From: Perilla frutescens
Lineage: Eukaryota; Streptophyta; Magnoliopsida; Lamiales; Lamiaceae
Assembly (NCBI GenBank): GCA_026008535.1
Contig: BRKX01000014.1
Span: forward strand, 23,954,694-24,018,693
Length of the DNA stretch: 64,000 bases
Direction of reading: 5' to 3'
A model generated the notes under the pieces. The model had not been told where the DNA came from, searched no databases, and worked only from the letters and a program-made list of their open reading frames with translations. Shown here piece by piece: positions 11,988-23,907 of this stretch. A program made the position numbers and the translations under genes. Within the stretch, counting starts at the first letter, position 1; the number at the start of each line of letters is the position of its first letter.

Positions 11988-12752
11988 CGAGTGAATCAGA
12001 GTTTAAAAATAACTCTTAAGAGCAGAACCAAGAAGAATCCTTCACCTACACAACTTTCGCATATACAAGCAAGAGCTTTTCTTTCTCCCTCCCACTCAAG
12101 CTCAAGTTCATCTTTTGATAAAAACTGCGAGAGTTCAACTAAGAAGAAGAAATCCACAGAGTTAAGATAGTCAACCAGCTATTGACAATCCAGCCAGGGC
12201 AGTCTTCTCAGTTTCAGCTACACAATGATCAACTACTCAACTCAATTGAAGGAGCACATCAGTTGATAACCCCTGTTCAAGACTAACCTCTTCAAGATCG
12301 AAAGAGATCTAAAACCTTGTAAAGATGACAAAAGCACCTACCTTCCTAGCGAGCAGTTAGGGACTTCAAGTGTGAGCCGTCGACCCACTGAGGTAGCGAG
12401 CAGTTACCAGGTTCAGCCAACTGTCCTTCATTGTATAATTTGTAAAGAAACTCAAGTTATATAGTGAAGTTGCCCTTCTGCGGAAGGAAGAGAGGACGTA
12501 GAAGTTTGAAGACTTCGAACCTCTATAAATTTCTTGTGTGTTGTACTATTTTGGTTATTGCATATCTTTGAACTGCACACAATATCACACAAGCTGCACT
12601 TAAACTGTCTTAACTTTTTAATAAATTTTTACATAGATAAGTTTCTCTAAGCGAGTCAAAGGGCCCTGTCATTCCGCATTTGAACCAAAAGTTTGGATCA
12701 GTTTATTCACCCCCCCCTCTAAACTGATATCGACTCGTCCGGGACCAACAAG

Positions 12753-12764
12753 TGGTATCAGAGC
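12753..12764 (+). other. Primer-binding site, initiator Met tRNA
   Basis: TGGTATCAGAGC, two bases after the 5' LTR, is the canonical complement of the plant initiator methionine tRNA 3' end used by most copia elements. Confidence 0.9.
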
Positions 12765-12838
12765 GGTTGATTCTAAGGATCAGCCGTTTCTGTAGATCAA
12801 CTGAATCAGATCTACTTATCTGTGCTAACAATTCAGCT

Positions 12839-12984
12839 ATGGGAAACCATAAGCTACCTTTGTTTTCAGTTGAGAACTATGATAACTGGAGCAGAAGAAT
12901 GAAGGCGCATCTCTACTCAATTCATGAAAATATGTGGGAAGTCATCGAAGACGGTCCAATCATCATCATGATGGACAATGATGC
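12839..12984 (+). pseudogene. gag: SIRE-like gag, 5' part (split by Athila insertion)
   Basis: ATG at 12839 starts MGNHKLPLFSVENYDNWSRR, the usual start of copia gag proteins of the UBN2 type (W-S-R-R-M-K-A-H-L). The frame is broken after GATGC (12980-12984) by the Athila-like element. It resumes in the same frame at 25500 after GACGC. The protein would form virus-like particles in the cytoplasm that package element RNA. Confidence 0.85.
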
Positions 12985-14512
12985 TGGCACACCATCGTTT
13001 TAGTGTGCAAAATACATTTACGGGCAAATAGTCCACGAGGAGTGTTCATAACCTTCTGTCTTTTCTTAGTTTTGGTTTGGGTCTTCAGTGTCACTCTAAA
13101 AACCTTGCTAATAAACTTAAACTAACTAAATGCTGAAAAGGAAATCATAAAAGAAAATATCAGTAATAAAAGTGTTCAAGTCAAAGCATGAAGTCATTCG
13201 GTAGGTATGCGCAATCCCGGGTAAAACACATGTAATTACCGCTACTACCCGTTGTGCCCACACTAGCAGAAAGATCAAAAATCGAATCCCTATGGCCAAA
13301 TATGGGTAATTGTCACTTTGAGGGTTAACCGGTTATAGAAAATGGATATGATCGGCCACTCCCCAATCACTTCTTACATTATATCATCTACATGATACGA
13401 TCGGCACCTAGGGACCTAACTATACAGGAACCTGAGGAGAGAATCACACAAAGGTTTTGCAAGTATAGCAGCTTTGAGGGTAAAAGTGACCCGATTCTAG
13501 TAGGTTTGACACGGTCTTGTGCCTGCATATACTACTCAATCTTTACTACCAAGGTTGTCACCCCCGGACTTGTTACTATGCGGGTATCGAGGCATGGGTC
13601 ACCTATACACTCCCATGTAACTAACACTAGTACCAGTTAATCAGAAATGCGCGCTTTCATCTCCAACCACCCTTTACCTATGTCTAAGTGAAAAATGAGT
13701 TAAGATTGTGAACCCTTAAGACGTTAAAGTCCGATTACCTCATACACATATTCTACCCTTAGACCATTACTTTGACTTGAACAGTGGATACTTAGCCACT
13801 AAACATAGAAACGGAAGTAAAAGAAATGATAAAAGACATCTTACTTGAAAAGAAAATAACTCGATTAACTTCTGGGCCCAACCTAGTTTTGCCAACAAGA
13901 CAACTGAACTACCTTTATGCTGGCAAACTGCCAGCTTCAGGCAGACAGAATATCCAGAAAATAAACTAAGTACGAAAACATGAAATTGTATCTTCGAGGT
14001 GCAAAAACGAGTGTCACCGATATGAAAACAGATACAAGTATTTATAGAAAAATGAATTAAGGCTTCAAGCAGCCCAGATTTCACCCACGCAGGGGTTCTT
14101 GCACTCCTCCACTTTCTCACGTTTATGCTCCATGTTCTTCCTTGATTTTAGGAGTGATGGCAACAAACCCTAGGGCCTCCAGTAGCTTTCTGATGTCCCC
14201 ACTTCCTTCCCAACGTGTTTGGACCTCCCCAAGACTCGGAACTGACCGCCACATCACCTCCACGTGCATATAGGAACTGTCCCGCGATTCTGTTGCGTAA
14301 TTCTCGTAACAACTTTGACTGGGTCCTCGACAGGAAAATCAGTCCTTTGTGCCCTCAGCATAAATAGCACCTGTCTGTGCCTGTTGTGGTGGTTTTGTAC
14401 CCTCATCTTCCTGCAATCAGCTTTACCCCAAAAACTAGACTAGACTCTATACTAAACACTTAAAAAGAGTGTAAAAAGAAAAAGGAAAAAACATGAATTT
14501 GAGTCTTCATCA
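12985..14512 (-). repeat. 3' LTR of Athila-like element
   Basis: 1528 bases, near identical to the other LTR except for a clean 59-base deletion close to 13037. The deletion is flanked by CCAC. A TATA-like CTATAAATAC is readable on the minus strand at 14038-14047. Small ORFs inside it recur in the other LTR and are not genes. Confidence 0.92.
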
Positions 14513-15706
14513 CACCCACACACTTGGACTATACTTGTCCTCATGTATGAATGTAATTTTAACTCAAAACAACAAAAAACAGAAGACTCAAATGATTCAA
14601 AACAAGACAATACAGCATATGAATCATAAGTTGATAAAGGGCATAACAGTTTGAACATAATGATGCAGGTAAATCGAATCAATCAAACTCAGGCTACTAT
14701 TGTAGTGTGCACTCAGCTCGCCTTTTTCTCGAGTGTTTAGATTAAGTGTTTACTCTCAACAATTCCACCAAATTATCATCAACAAACTTGCAAACACCCT
14801 GTAAAAACAATGTACGTTATTCACATGCATGCATATCAAAAGGTCTTGTGAGGATTGAAATGGAGCATGCGGATCAAGGTTGGAAATATTTAGGAACTGG
14901 CTACCTTCAATAGTATTCGGACAAAATCAGCACTGGCAGCTTTGTGCCCTCATAACAACCTGGGGGAATAAAAATTCAAACACTTTTTATTTTTATTATT
15001 ATTATTTTTATTTATTTATTTTCTTTCTTTGTGCCCATTTCTGGCATCTTGTCACTATTTGGCTTAAACATACTACCAATACGAGCATAAAGGTTTCATT
15101 CCCAGTCATAAGATACTCTTTAAAGAGAGATTTTCAGAACGTAGGTCATGAACAATTAAGCAGGCTCAAATAATGGCAGTAATGGGAAGCATTTATCAGT
15201 GAATAATATAGCCAAATAATGACAAAAGAAAATACCTTAATCATCTAAGCATGCATGAAATGAAGTTTGACAGGGCACAAACAAGTAAGCATCAAATGAA
15301 GTGGTGGAATTTAAACACACAGAAAGAAGTCGCAAATGCTAATTTGGGCTCAAAGCTCACTGGGTAGTTATATATTGCTTTCACATGCGATTGATTAATT
15401 CCATCTACCTAACAATAAATTTATGTCCATATATGCCCAATGTCAATCTATGACTCATATGCTATAGACTCAACATGCACACACAAAATAAAAACAAAAC
15501 ATACAAACACCACGACCTAGGCATATTCCTCCCACACACTTGCTGTGCAAAGTACCCTTGCGGGCACAAGCAGTAATGTGGGTTAGATATGCCCAAAACA
15601 GACTCTATATATACAGACACAAATATACAAAAACAAAAATAGACACTAAACACACAAACAAAAATAAAAACAAACAAATCCTAAACTAATGGGGATAAAA
15701 CATGAC
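14513..15706 (-). other. Non-coding 3' region of Athila-like element
   Basis: About 1.2 kb between the end of ORF2 and the 3' LTR. It is rich in CACAxA and T-tracts on the plus strand. The purine-rich AAGTGTGTGGGTG on the minus strand next to the LTR is the likely polypurine tract. No coding region was recognised. Confidence 0.6.
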
Positions 15707-17851
15707 TTAAGGAGAGGAGGGGTAGTCTAACCCGAGATGAACACAAATGCTCTGCAAGGCTTTCTCAACTCTTTCAAGCTTCTTTGAATCTGCACTGCTC
15801 TGTGCCCTGCTCGGTCCTTCTTGTGCCCTGGGTGATCCTTCTTGTGCCTTGGGGGCCTTTCTCTTGTCAAAGTATGCTGGTTCGTCAAAAGAGAGGAAGT
15901 ATGGGGTGTTCTCTTCAGTGAACCCAACTAGCTGCATCCACTCCATCCTCTGGGCATTGAGATATTATGTCGCTTCGTCAAGCTCTGGATACCCCTCAAA
16001 GATGTCGTCAAGGTCGCCACCTTTTAAACCTTCAAACACTTTAGCCACGAACATGCCCAAAGCTACAACAGTTGCTCTGGTGTTGCTGGTCTGAGCTTGC
16101 AATTGGACCTCCAGAATGTAGCCGAGGTTGACCTTCCGCTTGTGCACCATGTTCCATAATAGAAATACCTCCTGCTGTGTCACTTGGCCTGTGCCATCCT
16201 TGCGCCCATAAAGGTTGAATGCCATCCATCTATGGAAAATCTGGAGGGCGTGGTCAGAGAGGTGCTTGTCCTTGCTTGAGCCCGAAAGATAGAAGCCTTT
16301 GCCTCCAATTTCCTCCTTCCGTTGCTGAATGTTTGGACTCTAGTCGTCGCCGACGCTGATTGCTGCTTCTTTGTACCACTTCCCATGCACATCTTTTGGT
16401 TGGATGAAGTCCAACAACAGATTCAATCCTGAGATTGACATGCTATAGCTTTGTCCAGCTATATAGAAGTTTACAACTCCGGGTGTCTCCAGACCAAATC
16501 CCTGCACTGGTTTAAACTCATATGAGGAAAGAAATTCAATGGTTAAAGAAGGGCGTACCGTGTTCCTCCAGCCGAGTACTTGCTCCCAACCGATGTTGGC
16601 AAAGTATTAATACACTTGGTCCATGACTCCAAGTGTATTCAGTGTGCTGTCATGAAGAACGTACAAGGGCAGATGCTTCTTCTTGTTCAATCTCTCGACA
16701 ATTCCTTGTCTTGAGCTACTTGGATCCTCCTTCTCCTCCTTCGTCGATCGGCGGGGGAGAGTTCTGAGTGGCTCATTACTTTTTGTGCCCTTTTTCACCC
16801 TTGCGGGCACATAGGATTGAACAGGAGCTGGGATGATTTGGATTTCCGGTTCCACTTCCTCGCTGTGCACTGACTTCTCTTCCTCTTCATTGTTGGACTG
16901 CTCCACATCTAGCCTCCTCTTGGTGGGTAGCTTCTCTTGTTTCTTCGACTCCTTACTGACTGGCTTCTTTGACTCTTTGTTGGTTGACTTGGTTTCCCTT
17001 GACTTGCTTTTAGACTTTTCGGGCACATCGGGACCCTTGCTTCGACTTGGTTCCCTTTGTGCCTCATTCGGGATCTCCTGTGGTTTTGCCTTCTTCGACT
17101 TTTTCTTCTCTGCGGGTGGATCGGGTTGTGCCTATTTCGGTTGCTCAGACTGGTTGTGGGCATTCTAAGATGTAGATCCTTCTAAGGTAACTTTGTCGTC
17201 CTCCATCGATTCTTCTTTCTCTTTTTCCGGTTCTGGTTCTATCTCCTTTTCCTCTTGATGATCTTGCTCTAATTTCTCCTCCTCTTTGTCGTCTTCCTCT
17301 ATGCTCTCGTCTTCAGAATCCTCATCCCCTTCTTCCTCATCGTCGTCTTCTTCTTCATCGCCGCTTCCATTTTGTTTTTCTTCATCCGCCTCATCTTCTT
17401 TCTCTGGTTCACTATCTTCTTCCCCGTCCTTCTTTGGTTCTTTCTCAGGCTCAGAATTGCCTGTTTCTTCGCTGGGTTGGGGTGTCAGCGGCTTCTCAGG
17501 GGTTGGTGGCTTCTCAGGTGTAGGCGTTGGGTCAGGGTTTTGCTCAGCTGGTGGTGGGCTCTGAGGTTTGCCCTTATCAGCTTCAACTTTTTTCTTCTTC
17601 AATGTACCGCCCTTAGCCTTTGGCGGTGCTCGTTTCTTTTTCTCTGCTTGCGGCGGCGGGAGTGGTGGGTGTTGTGGCAGAATGGTTGGGATTGGTGAGG
17701 GGTTGAGAACTGGTTCGGTGCTTTATTTCGGCTCCTCTGGCTGGGTCGACTGGGTGGTCTGCGTCGTCTCTTGCGATGATTCGCCGGCGTTGCGGGCACT
17801 GCGACGTGTGCCTCGCTTGGCAGTTTCTCCGGTTTTCTTTGCCTTCACCAT
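15707..17851 (-). pseudogene. Athila-like ORF2 (envelope-position protein), stops only
   Basis: Starting at ATG 17851 the reading stays in one frame for 715 codons to TAA at 15707-15709. Six premature stops lie at 17725, 17167, 17134, 16609, 16342 and 15967 (first base of each on the minus strand), all TAA or TAG. Layout: basic N terminus (MVKAKKTGETAKRG); proline-rich stretch; long glutamate/aspartate-rich segment around residues 125-220; lysine/serine-rich stretch; then, from about residue 440, a region with IEFLSSYEF, NFYIAGQSYSMSISG and LLWNMVHKRKVNLGYIL, resembling PF20167 of plant transposons. No signal peptide or clear membrane segment was seen, so an envelope role is not supported. 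Confidence 0.7.
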
Positions 17852-18419
17852 TTTTTTCTTTGAGGAATTTGGGAAGTAGGGTTTGTCTTGCTCGATTTGT
17901 GAGAATTCGAAGGTGGAGAGGGGTATTTGAAATGCTTCTGGGGACGTGGGGTGTTGTGAGGGTGGTGTGTTTGTGCAGAGAGATCATGGCCGAGAATTTA
18001 GGAATCGGTTGTGCCTAATTTTGAGAGAATTGGGGGATTTTAAATTGAGGAAGGAGATATGTTGATAATTCAAAATAATGATATGGATATATCATCTCTC
18101 CCTCACTCCCCTTTTTTCGGCCTCAATTTTCAACCATTATCGATACTTGCATGGGGAAAACCAACCGTCTCTGCAGCTACTGTTCCTGTCCAATCAGTCA
18201 AATCTACCACAGTACCCCACCCACACACTTAAACCTTGTTGTGCCCTGCACTTTACTTTTCCCACAGTGATGCGTTTCCAGTCTTTGCCTTCCTGCAATG
18301 TTAATTCACAAACAAAATACAAATAACAAACATAATTGAAATTAAAGCAAGTAAACAAACCGGGTTGCCTCCCGTCTAGCGCCTTTGTTTAAGGTCTTTT
18401 GCTCGACCGTGTTGTGCCT
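17852..18419 (-). other. Spacer between pol and ORF2 of Athila-like element
   Basis: 568 bases without a supported gene. It holds the leader of ORF2 and an AT-rich stretch. A splice acceptor for subgenomic ORF2 expression could be here but none can be singled out. Confidence 0.5.
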
Positions 18420-21400
18420 TCAGTAGTACTCAGGACTGCTCAAAACTTGGGTTTCTGCCCAAGTTTCCTTCTCTTGTTCGAAATATGGTTTCACCCTCTG
18501 GCCATTGACTGGAAATTTGCACCCATCTTTTGGGTTCACCAGATCGATTGCTCCACTTGGGTGTTGATGTTGCACCAGATAGGGTCCCATCCATTTTGAC
18601 TTCAATTTGCCCGCATGCAAATTGAGCCTTGAGTTGAACACGAGCACCTTTTGCCCACAGAGCAACTGTTTGCCCCTTGCGAGTGCATCGTGGTATCTCT
18701 TGGACCTTTTCTTATACATCACAGCATTATCATAGGCCTCGGACCTCAATTCTTCCAATTCTTGGATCTGCAGCTTCCTCTCAATTCCAGCGCATTCATT
18801 ATTGAAATTCAACTTCTTGATTGCCCAAAATGCTTTATGCTCCATTCCCACAGGCAAATTGCAATACTTTCCAAAAACCAGCCTATAAGGAGACATCCCA
18901 ATAAGTGTCTTGTAGGCTGTGTGATATGCCCACAGAGCATCTTTCAAGTGATTGCTCCAGTCTTTACGCCTTGGTCTAACAACTTTCTCCAGAATATTTT
19001 TGATCTCCCTGTTTGAGACTTCTGCTTGTCCATTTGCCTAGGGGTGATATGCAGTAGTAACCTTTTGTGTGACCCTATACTTTACCATCATCTTCTTTAT
19101 GACTGAGTTGCAGAAATGAGTCCCTTGATCACTGATCAGGACTTTGGGCATTCCGAAGCGACAGAATACATTTGCCCTCGGGAACTTCACTACTGTATTT
19201 TCATCATTCGTTGGAGTGGCTTTTGCCTCCACCCACTTGGACACATAATCTACAGCCAGGATAATGTAGAGATTATTACCTGACTTGGGAAATGGTCCCA
19301 TGAAATCTATGCCCCATATGTCGAAGACTTCCACAGGCATGATAGGTGTTTGTGGCATGGCCTTCTGAATAGAAATATTCCCAGTCATCTGACAATTCTT
19401 GCACTTCTTCACAAATATATAAGCATCCCTGAATAATGTAGGCCAGTAAAATCCTCCGTCTAATACCTTCCTTGCTGTTCTACGTTGGCCAAAATGGCCT
19501 CCACATGCATTGTTATGGCAGAACTTCAAGATGTCTAGAACCTCATCATCACTTACGTACCTTCTTATGACTTGATTAGTTCCAATTTTCCAAAGAGTTG
19601 GTGCTTCCCAGAGATAGAATCTGTACTCACGCTTCATCTTATTTCTTTGATAGTCACTCAAACCAACTGGAAACTGCCTTGCGACCAGGTAGTTCACTAT
19701 ATCGGCAAACCATGGCTCCCTTGCTGTTTTGCCCGCAACCTCATACAAGTGCTCATCTGGAAAATTCTCAGTGATTTCTTCTTTGCTCTCAACCATCAGA
19801 CGGCTGAGATGGTCTGCAACCAGGTTTTCTGCCCCAGTCTTGTCTTTGATCTGCACATCGAACTCTTGTAAGAGCAATATCCACCTTATGAGTCTCGACT
19901 TTGACTCCTTCTTAGACAGTAGGTACTTCAGAGCTGCGTGATCCGTGTAAACAATCACTTGTGCCCCCAGCAGATAGGAACGGAACTTCTCAAAAGAGAA
20001 CACTACTGCTAACAGCTCTTTCTCCGTGGTAGTATAGTTGCGTTGCGTGGCATTTAATGTCTCGGAGGCATAATAGATAACAAAGCTCTCTTTGCCTCTT
20101 TTCTGGCCCAAGACTGCTCCCACGACAAATCCACTAGCATCACACATCAACTCAAATGGCATTCCCCAATCCGGAGGTTGGATAATGGGGGAAGACACTA
20201 GCATATTCTGCAATGTATGAAAAGCTTTGTTGCAGTCATCATCAAAATCAAATTTTACCTCCAGTTGTAGTAGGTTTGTGAGTGGTTGAGCAATCTTTGC
20301 GAAGTCCTTAATGAATCGACGATAGAAACCAGCATGGCCTAGAAATGCCCGAATTTGCTTAACATTGATGGGATAGGGCAATTTGGCAATGACCTCCACT
20401 TTTGCCCTGTCCACCTCAATTCCTCGCTCAGATACTACATGTCCCAGCACGATTCCTTCTCTCACCGTAAAGTGACACTTCTCATAATTTAACACCAAGT
20501 CTTTTTCCACACAGGGGCTAAGTACCTTGCTCAAATGATCAAGGCATTGATCAAAGCTATCTCCATAAACCGTGAAGTCGTCCATAAAGATCTCAATACA
20601 AGTCTCAAGCATATTAGAAAATATACTCATCATGCACCGTTGGAATGTGCCTGGAGCGTTGCAAAGGCCAAAAGGCATCCTTCTGTAGGCAAATGTGCCA
20701 AAGGGGCAAGTGAATGTCATTTTGCCTTAATCGTCTTGGGACACCACGATCTGCATGTAACTAGAATACCCATCCAGAAAATAGAAGTACGATTTTTCCG
20801 CAAGCCTCTCCAACATTTGATCGATGAAAGGTAAGGGAAAATGATCCTTCTTTGTGACTGCATTCAACTTGCGGTAGTCAATGCAAACTCTCCATCCTGT
20901 TTGCAGTCTCATCTAAATAAGCTCCTTGTTTTCATTCTCCACAACCTGGATTCCAGACTTTTTAGGCACAACGTGAATAGGACTCACCCACTCACTGTTG
21001 GGCATAGGGAAGATAATGCCCATATCGAACAGCTTGAGAATCTCCTTTAACACAGCTTCTTTCATCAAGGGATTCAGCTTCCTTTGGGGATCTTGCACTG
21101 GTTTTGCCCCTTCTTCCAACTGGATCCGATGCATGCAAATGGTGGAACTTATGCCCTTGATGTCGGCCAAGGTCCATCCAATTGCTTTCCTATGCATCTT
21201 CAATAGTGCTATCAACTTGACTTCCTGCTTCATGGTCAACGATGAACTGATTATAACTGGCAAATTCTCTCCTTCACCCAAATAGGCATATTTGAGGTGA
21301 TCGGGCAACTCCTTCAACTCCAGCTTGGGTGGCTTAATGATAGACTACACCAGTTTATCACCCTGCCTTGTTGTGGGTAAAGACAGACGTGTATCCCTTG

Positions 21401-23840
21401 AAAACCCAGCTTCGATGTGATATAATTGCAGAATTGCCTCTTTGATTTGCTTATCTCGTTCATCTTCAGCATCCCAATCGATCTTACTGTTCTGAAGTAC
21501 CCACTCAAGTGGATCCTTTGCCAGCAGCCTTGGCATTTCTTCTTGGATCATCGGCTCAAAAATGTCGATCATATGTATACCCTTAGTGTCATTGGGGTAC
21601 TTCATTGCTTCCATGATGTTGAAGGTAACTCTGTCTCCATCGAACTCGCACGTCAATGTGCCCTTATCGACATCAATCTTTGTATGTGCCGTCTTCATGA
21701 ATGGTCTGCCCAAAAGTATACAGACAGCCTTTGGATTGGTTTTGCCCATATCCAGCACATAGAAGTCTGCTGGGAAAATCAGACTCTCCACTTTCATTAG
21801 GACATCTTCAAGCACTCCATCGGGGTAGACACTGGAACGGTCAGCCAATTGAATAATTGTCCTTGTATCCTTGAGCGGTCCTAATGTCAGCTCTTCAAAA
21901 ATACTTAAGGGCATAACATTGATCGATGCCCCTAAGTCCAGCATAGCTCTCTCAACTCGAAGTCCTCCAATTTCACAGGGAATAAAGAACATCCCCGGGT
22001 CTCCACACTTTTCAGGCAGCTTCTTCTGTAATAATGCTGACACATTTTCATTCACAACCACTTGTGCCTCCTTTGTGAATCTCACTTTCTTTGTACATAA
22101 GTCCTTCAAGAAACGGGCATATTGGGGCACCTGCCTGATTGCGTCCAGTAGGGGAACATTGATTTCCACTTTCTTGAAGATGTGCATTAGATCCCTATCC
22201 TCTGCTTCTTTTTTATATTGTTTCATCCTTCTTGGAAATGGTAAAGGCACCTCGATCTCTTTTGGAATATTACTCTTCAGGATGGGTTTGGGCACAATTG
22301 CTTCTGGTTCGTCATTTGCCCGCAATTTTGCTTCCTCTTTTGTGGGCTCATCATCCCTGTGGGCATCATCCTCTGCAGTCTCTAGATATGGTGCAGGCAG
22401 TTGCCTTCCACTCTTCAGTGTTATTGCATTTACCCCAACCTTTTTTGGTGGTTCTGTCTGTGAGGGTAGAATTTCTTTAGCTTTCTCTATCCTTGCGATT
22501 GCATCACTAATTTAGGATATTTGTCCTCCCAAATAGTTCAATCCATTCCTTGTCTCCTGCTCGAAGGCTTCTGATTTCTTTTGTACATCCACCATTTCAT
22601 TCACAATCTTGTGAACCATGTCTGATAAAGACGGTCCTGCTGCGGGCGCAGGATAGTATGGTGCTGTCTGCCTCTGACTGTAGTTGGGGGCAAGAGGATT
22701 GTGCCTCCTCCTTTGCCCTCCATCAATAGCATTGACCGTTTCTTCCTTCTCTTTCACTTGTGGACACTGGTCAGAGTGGTGCTCCATCAATTCACATACC
22801 CCACAAATTCGCAAGGTATTAGCGGAAAACATGGTGATTATCTTCTCCATCTTGTTGCAGAGTTGTTCGATTCGGTCATCAGTTTCAGGCACAAGGATAA
22901 TTTTGCCCGCAGCGGCAACACTTGTTCTTTCATATGAATCGTCTCTGTTCTCCTCGGCCATTTCTACAATAAGTATTAGAGCTTCAGCTGCCCTCTTGTT
23001 CAGGATAGATCCTCCACATGCTGCATTCAGTAGGGCTCGGTCCTCGCTTCTCAACCCCGAGACAAAATAGTTCACCAGGTCATGATCTGGAATTTGGTGA
23101 TGTGGGCATTTCGAGAGCAATTGCTTGAAACGCTCCCAATAGTCATAAAAGCTCTCGTGGGGACCAGCCTTTGCGGTTGAGATCTTCTTTCTCATGCTCT
23201 GCACTCTTGATATGGGGAAGTACTTCTCCAGAAACTTTCGCTGGAGTTGACTCCTGTTGGTTACACTCCTGGCAGGAATAGTATATAACCATTCTCGAGC
23301 TCCGTCCTGCAAGGTGAAAGGAAAAGAAGCTAGGTGAATGTATTCACCTGTCTCATTAGTTCGTGTGCATTGCATCTCACATGCCATCTCAAAATCTTGT
23401 AGATGTCGTTGTGGATCCTCCCCTGGATGGTCATGGAATTTGGGCAAAATAGAGATGAAGTTTGCCTTCAGCTCCTAGTTACCAGTAGTTGTGGGCAAAA
23501 CGATGCCCATGGGACGCATGTTCATGGTTTGACGGAAACTCAGCTGCCTCAAAGTAAGAGTGTGCGGTGGTGGTCTTTGTTGTTCTTCTTCCTCGTGGTT
23601 TGATATATGATCGTCCTCCATCTCTTCTTCGGAATAGAGTGGATTGACGTTGCTTATCTCAGCTTGTTCGTTGCTTGCCTAACTTTATCCGCCTAAGGTC
23701 AAATCGTCACTGGATCCTTCAGTTTTATTCTCCTCCTGCAGCCTTTTCAAAAATGCCCTAGCTTGTGCCCTTCTTGCCCTCGCTGACCTCTCTATCTCCG
23801 GATCGTAGAGTAAATCTCCTGCGTGGTTAGAACGAAGCAT
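18420..23840 (-). pseudogene. gag-pol: Athila-like gag-pol, single frame with 8 in-frame stops
   Basis: From ATG 23840 to TGA 18420-18422 the frame is continuous over 1807 codons with no frameshift. Premature stops (first base, minus strand): 23687, 23681, 23477, 22514, 21347, 20915, 20729 and 19040, all TAA or TAG. Domains with rough residue positions: gag around FHDHPGEDP (137); aspartic protease LDLGASINVMP (about 632); reverse transcriptase with FMDDF (about 1084); RNase H with YTDHAALKYLL (about 1297); integrase zinc finger H-H-C-C (from about 1440) and core with WGIDFMGPFP (about 1510) and SDQGTHF (about 1570). The polyprotein would drive replication in cytoplasmic particles and nuclear integration. 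This copy cannot make it. Confidence 0.9.
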
Positions 23841-23884
23841 ATACTAAGGTAAAACAGTAAATAGACAGAAAAGTGCGCTTACAC

Positions 23885-23902
23885 TCCCCGGCAACAGCGT
23901 CA
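23885..23902 (-). other. Primer-binding site of Athila-like element (Asp tRNA type)
   Basis: On the minus strand TGACGCTGTTGCCGGGGA lies five bases from the 5' LTR. It matches 16 of 18 bases of the complement of the plant tRNA-Asp 3' end, the primer used by Athila and related elements. Confidence 0.75.
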
Positions 23903-23907
23903 ATTTT

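Larger units (their letters stand above)
11083..12750 (+). repeat. 5' LTR of SIRE-like element
   Basis: 1668 bases, TGTTAGG to CCAACA. It is 133 bases longer than the 3' LTR, almost all explained by seven rather than four copies of a 44-base tandem unit. A TATA-like CTATAAAAGA is at 11978-11987, preceded by CAACGGTCA. Confidence 0.92.

Noticed and set aside
13392..13640. 82-codon ORF repeated at 24374-24622
   Set aside because: Both copies lie antisense in the Athila LTRs. The duplication reflects the LTRs, not a gene family.
17286..17698. Serine-rich and phenylalanine-rich ORFs on the plus strand
   Set aside because: They are antisense reflections of the acidic, proline-rich segment of the Athila ORF2, which is in frame with conserved blocks on the minus strand.
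15707..17851. Athila ORF2 as a true envelope glycoprotein
   Set aside because: No signal peptide, membrane anchor or cysteine pattern is visible. The content is basic/acidic low complexity plus a transposon-protein-like domain.
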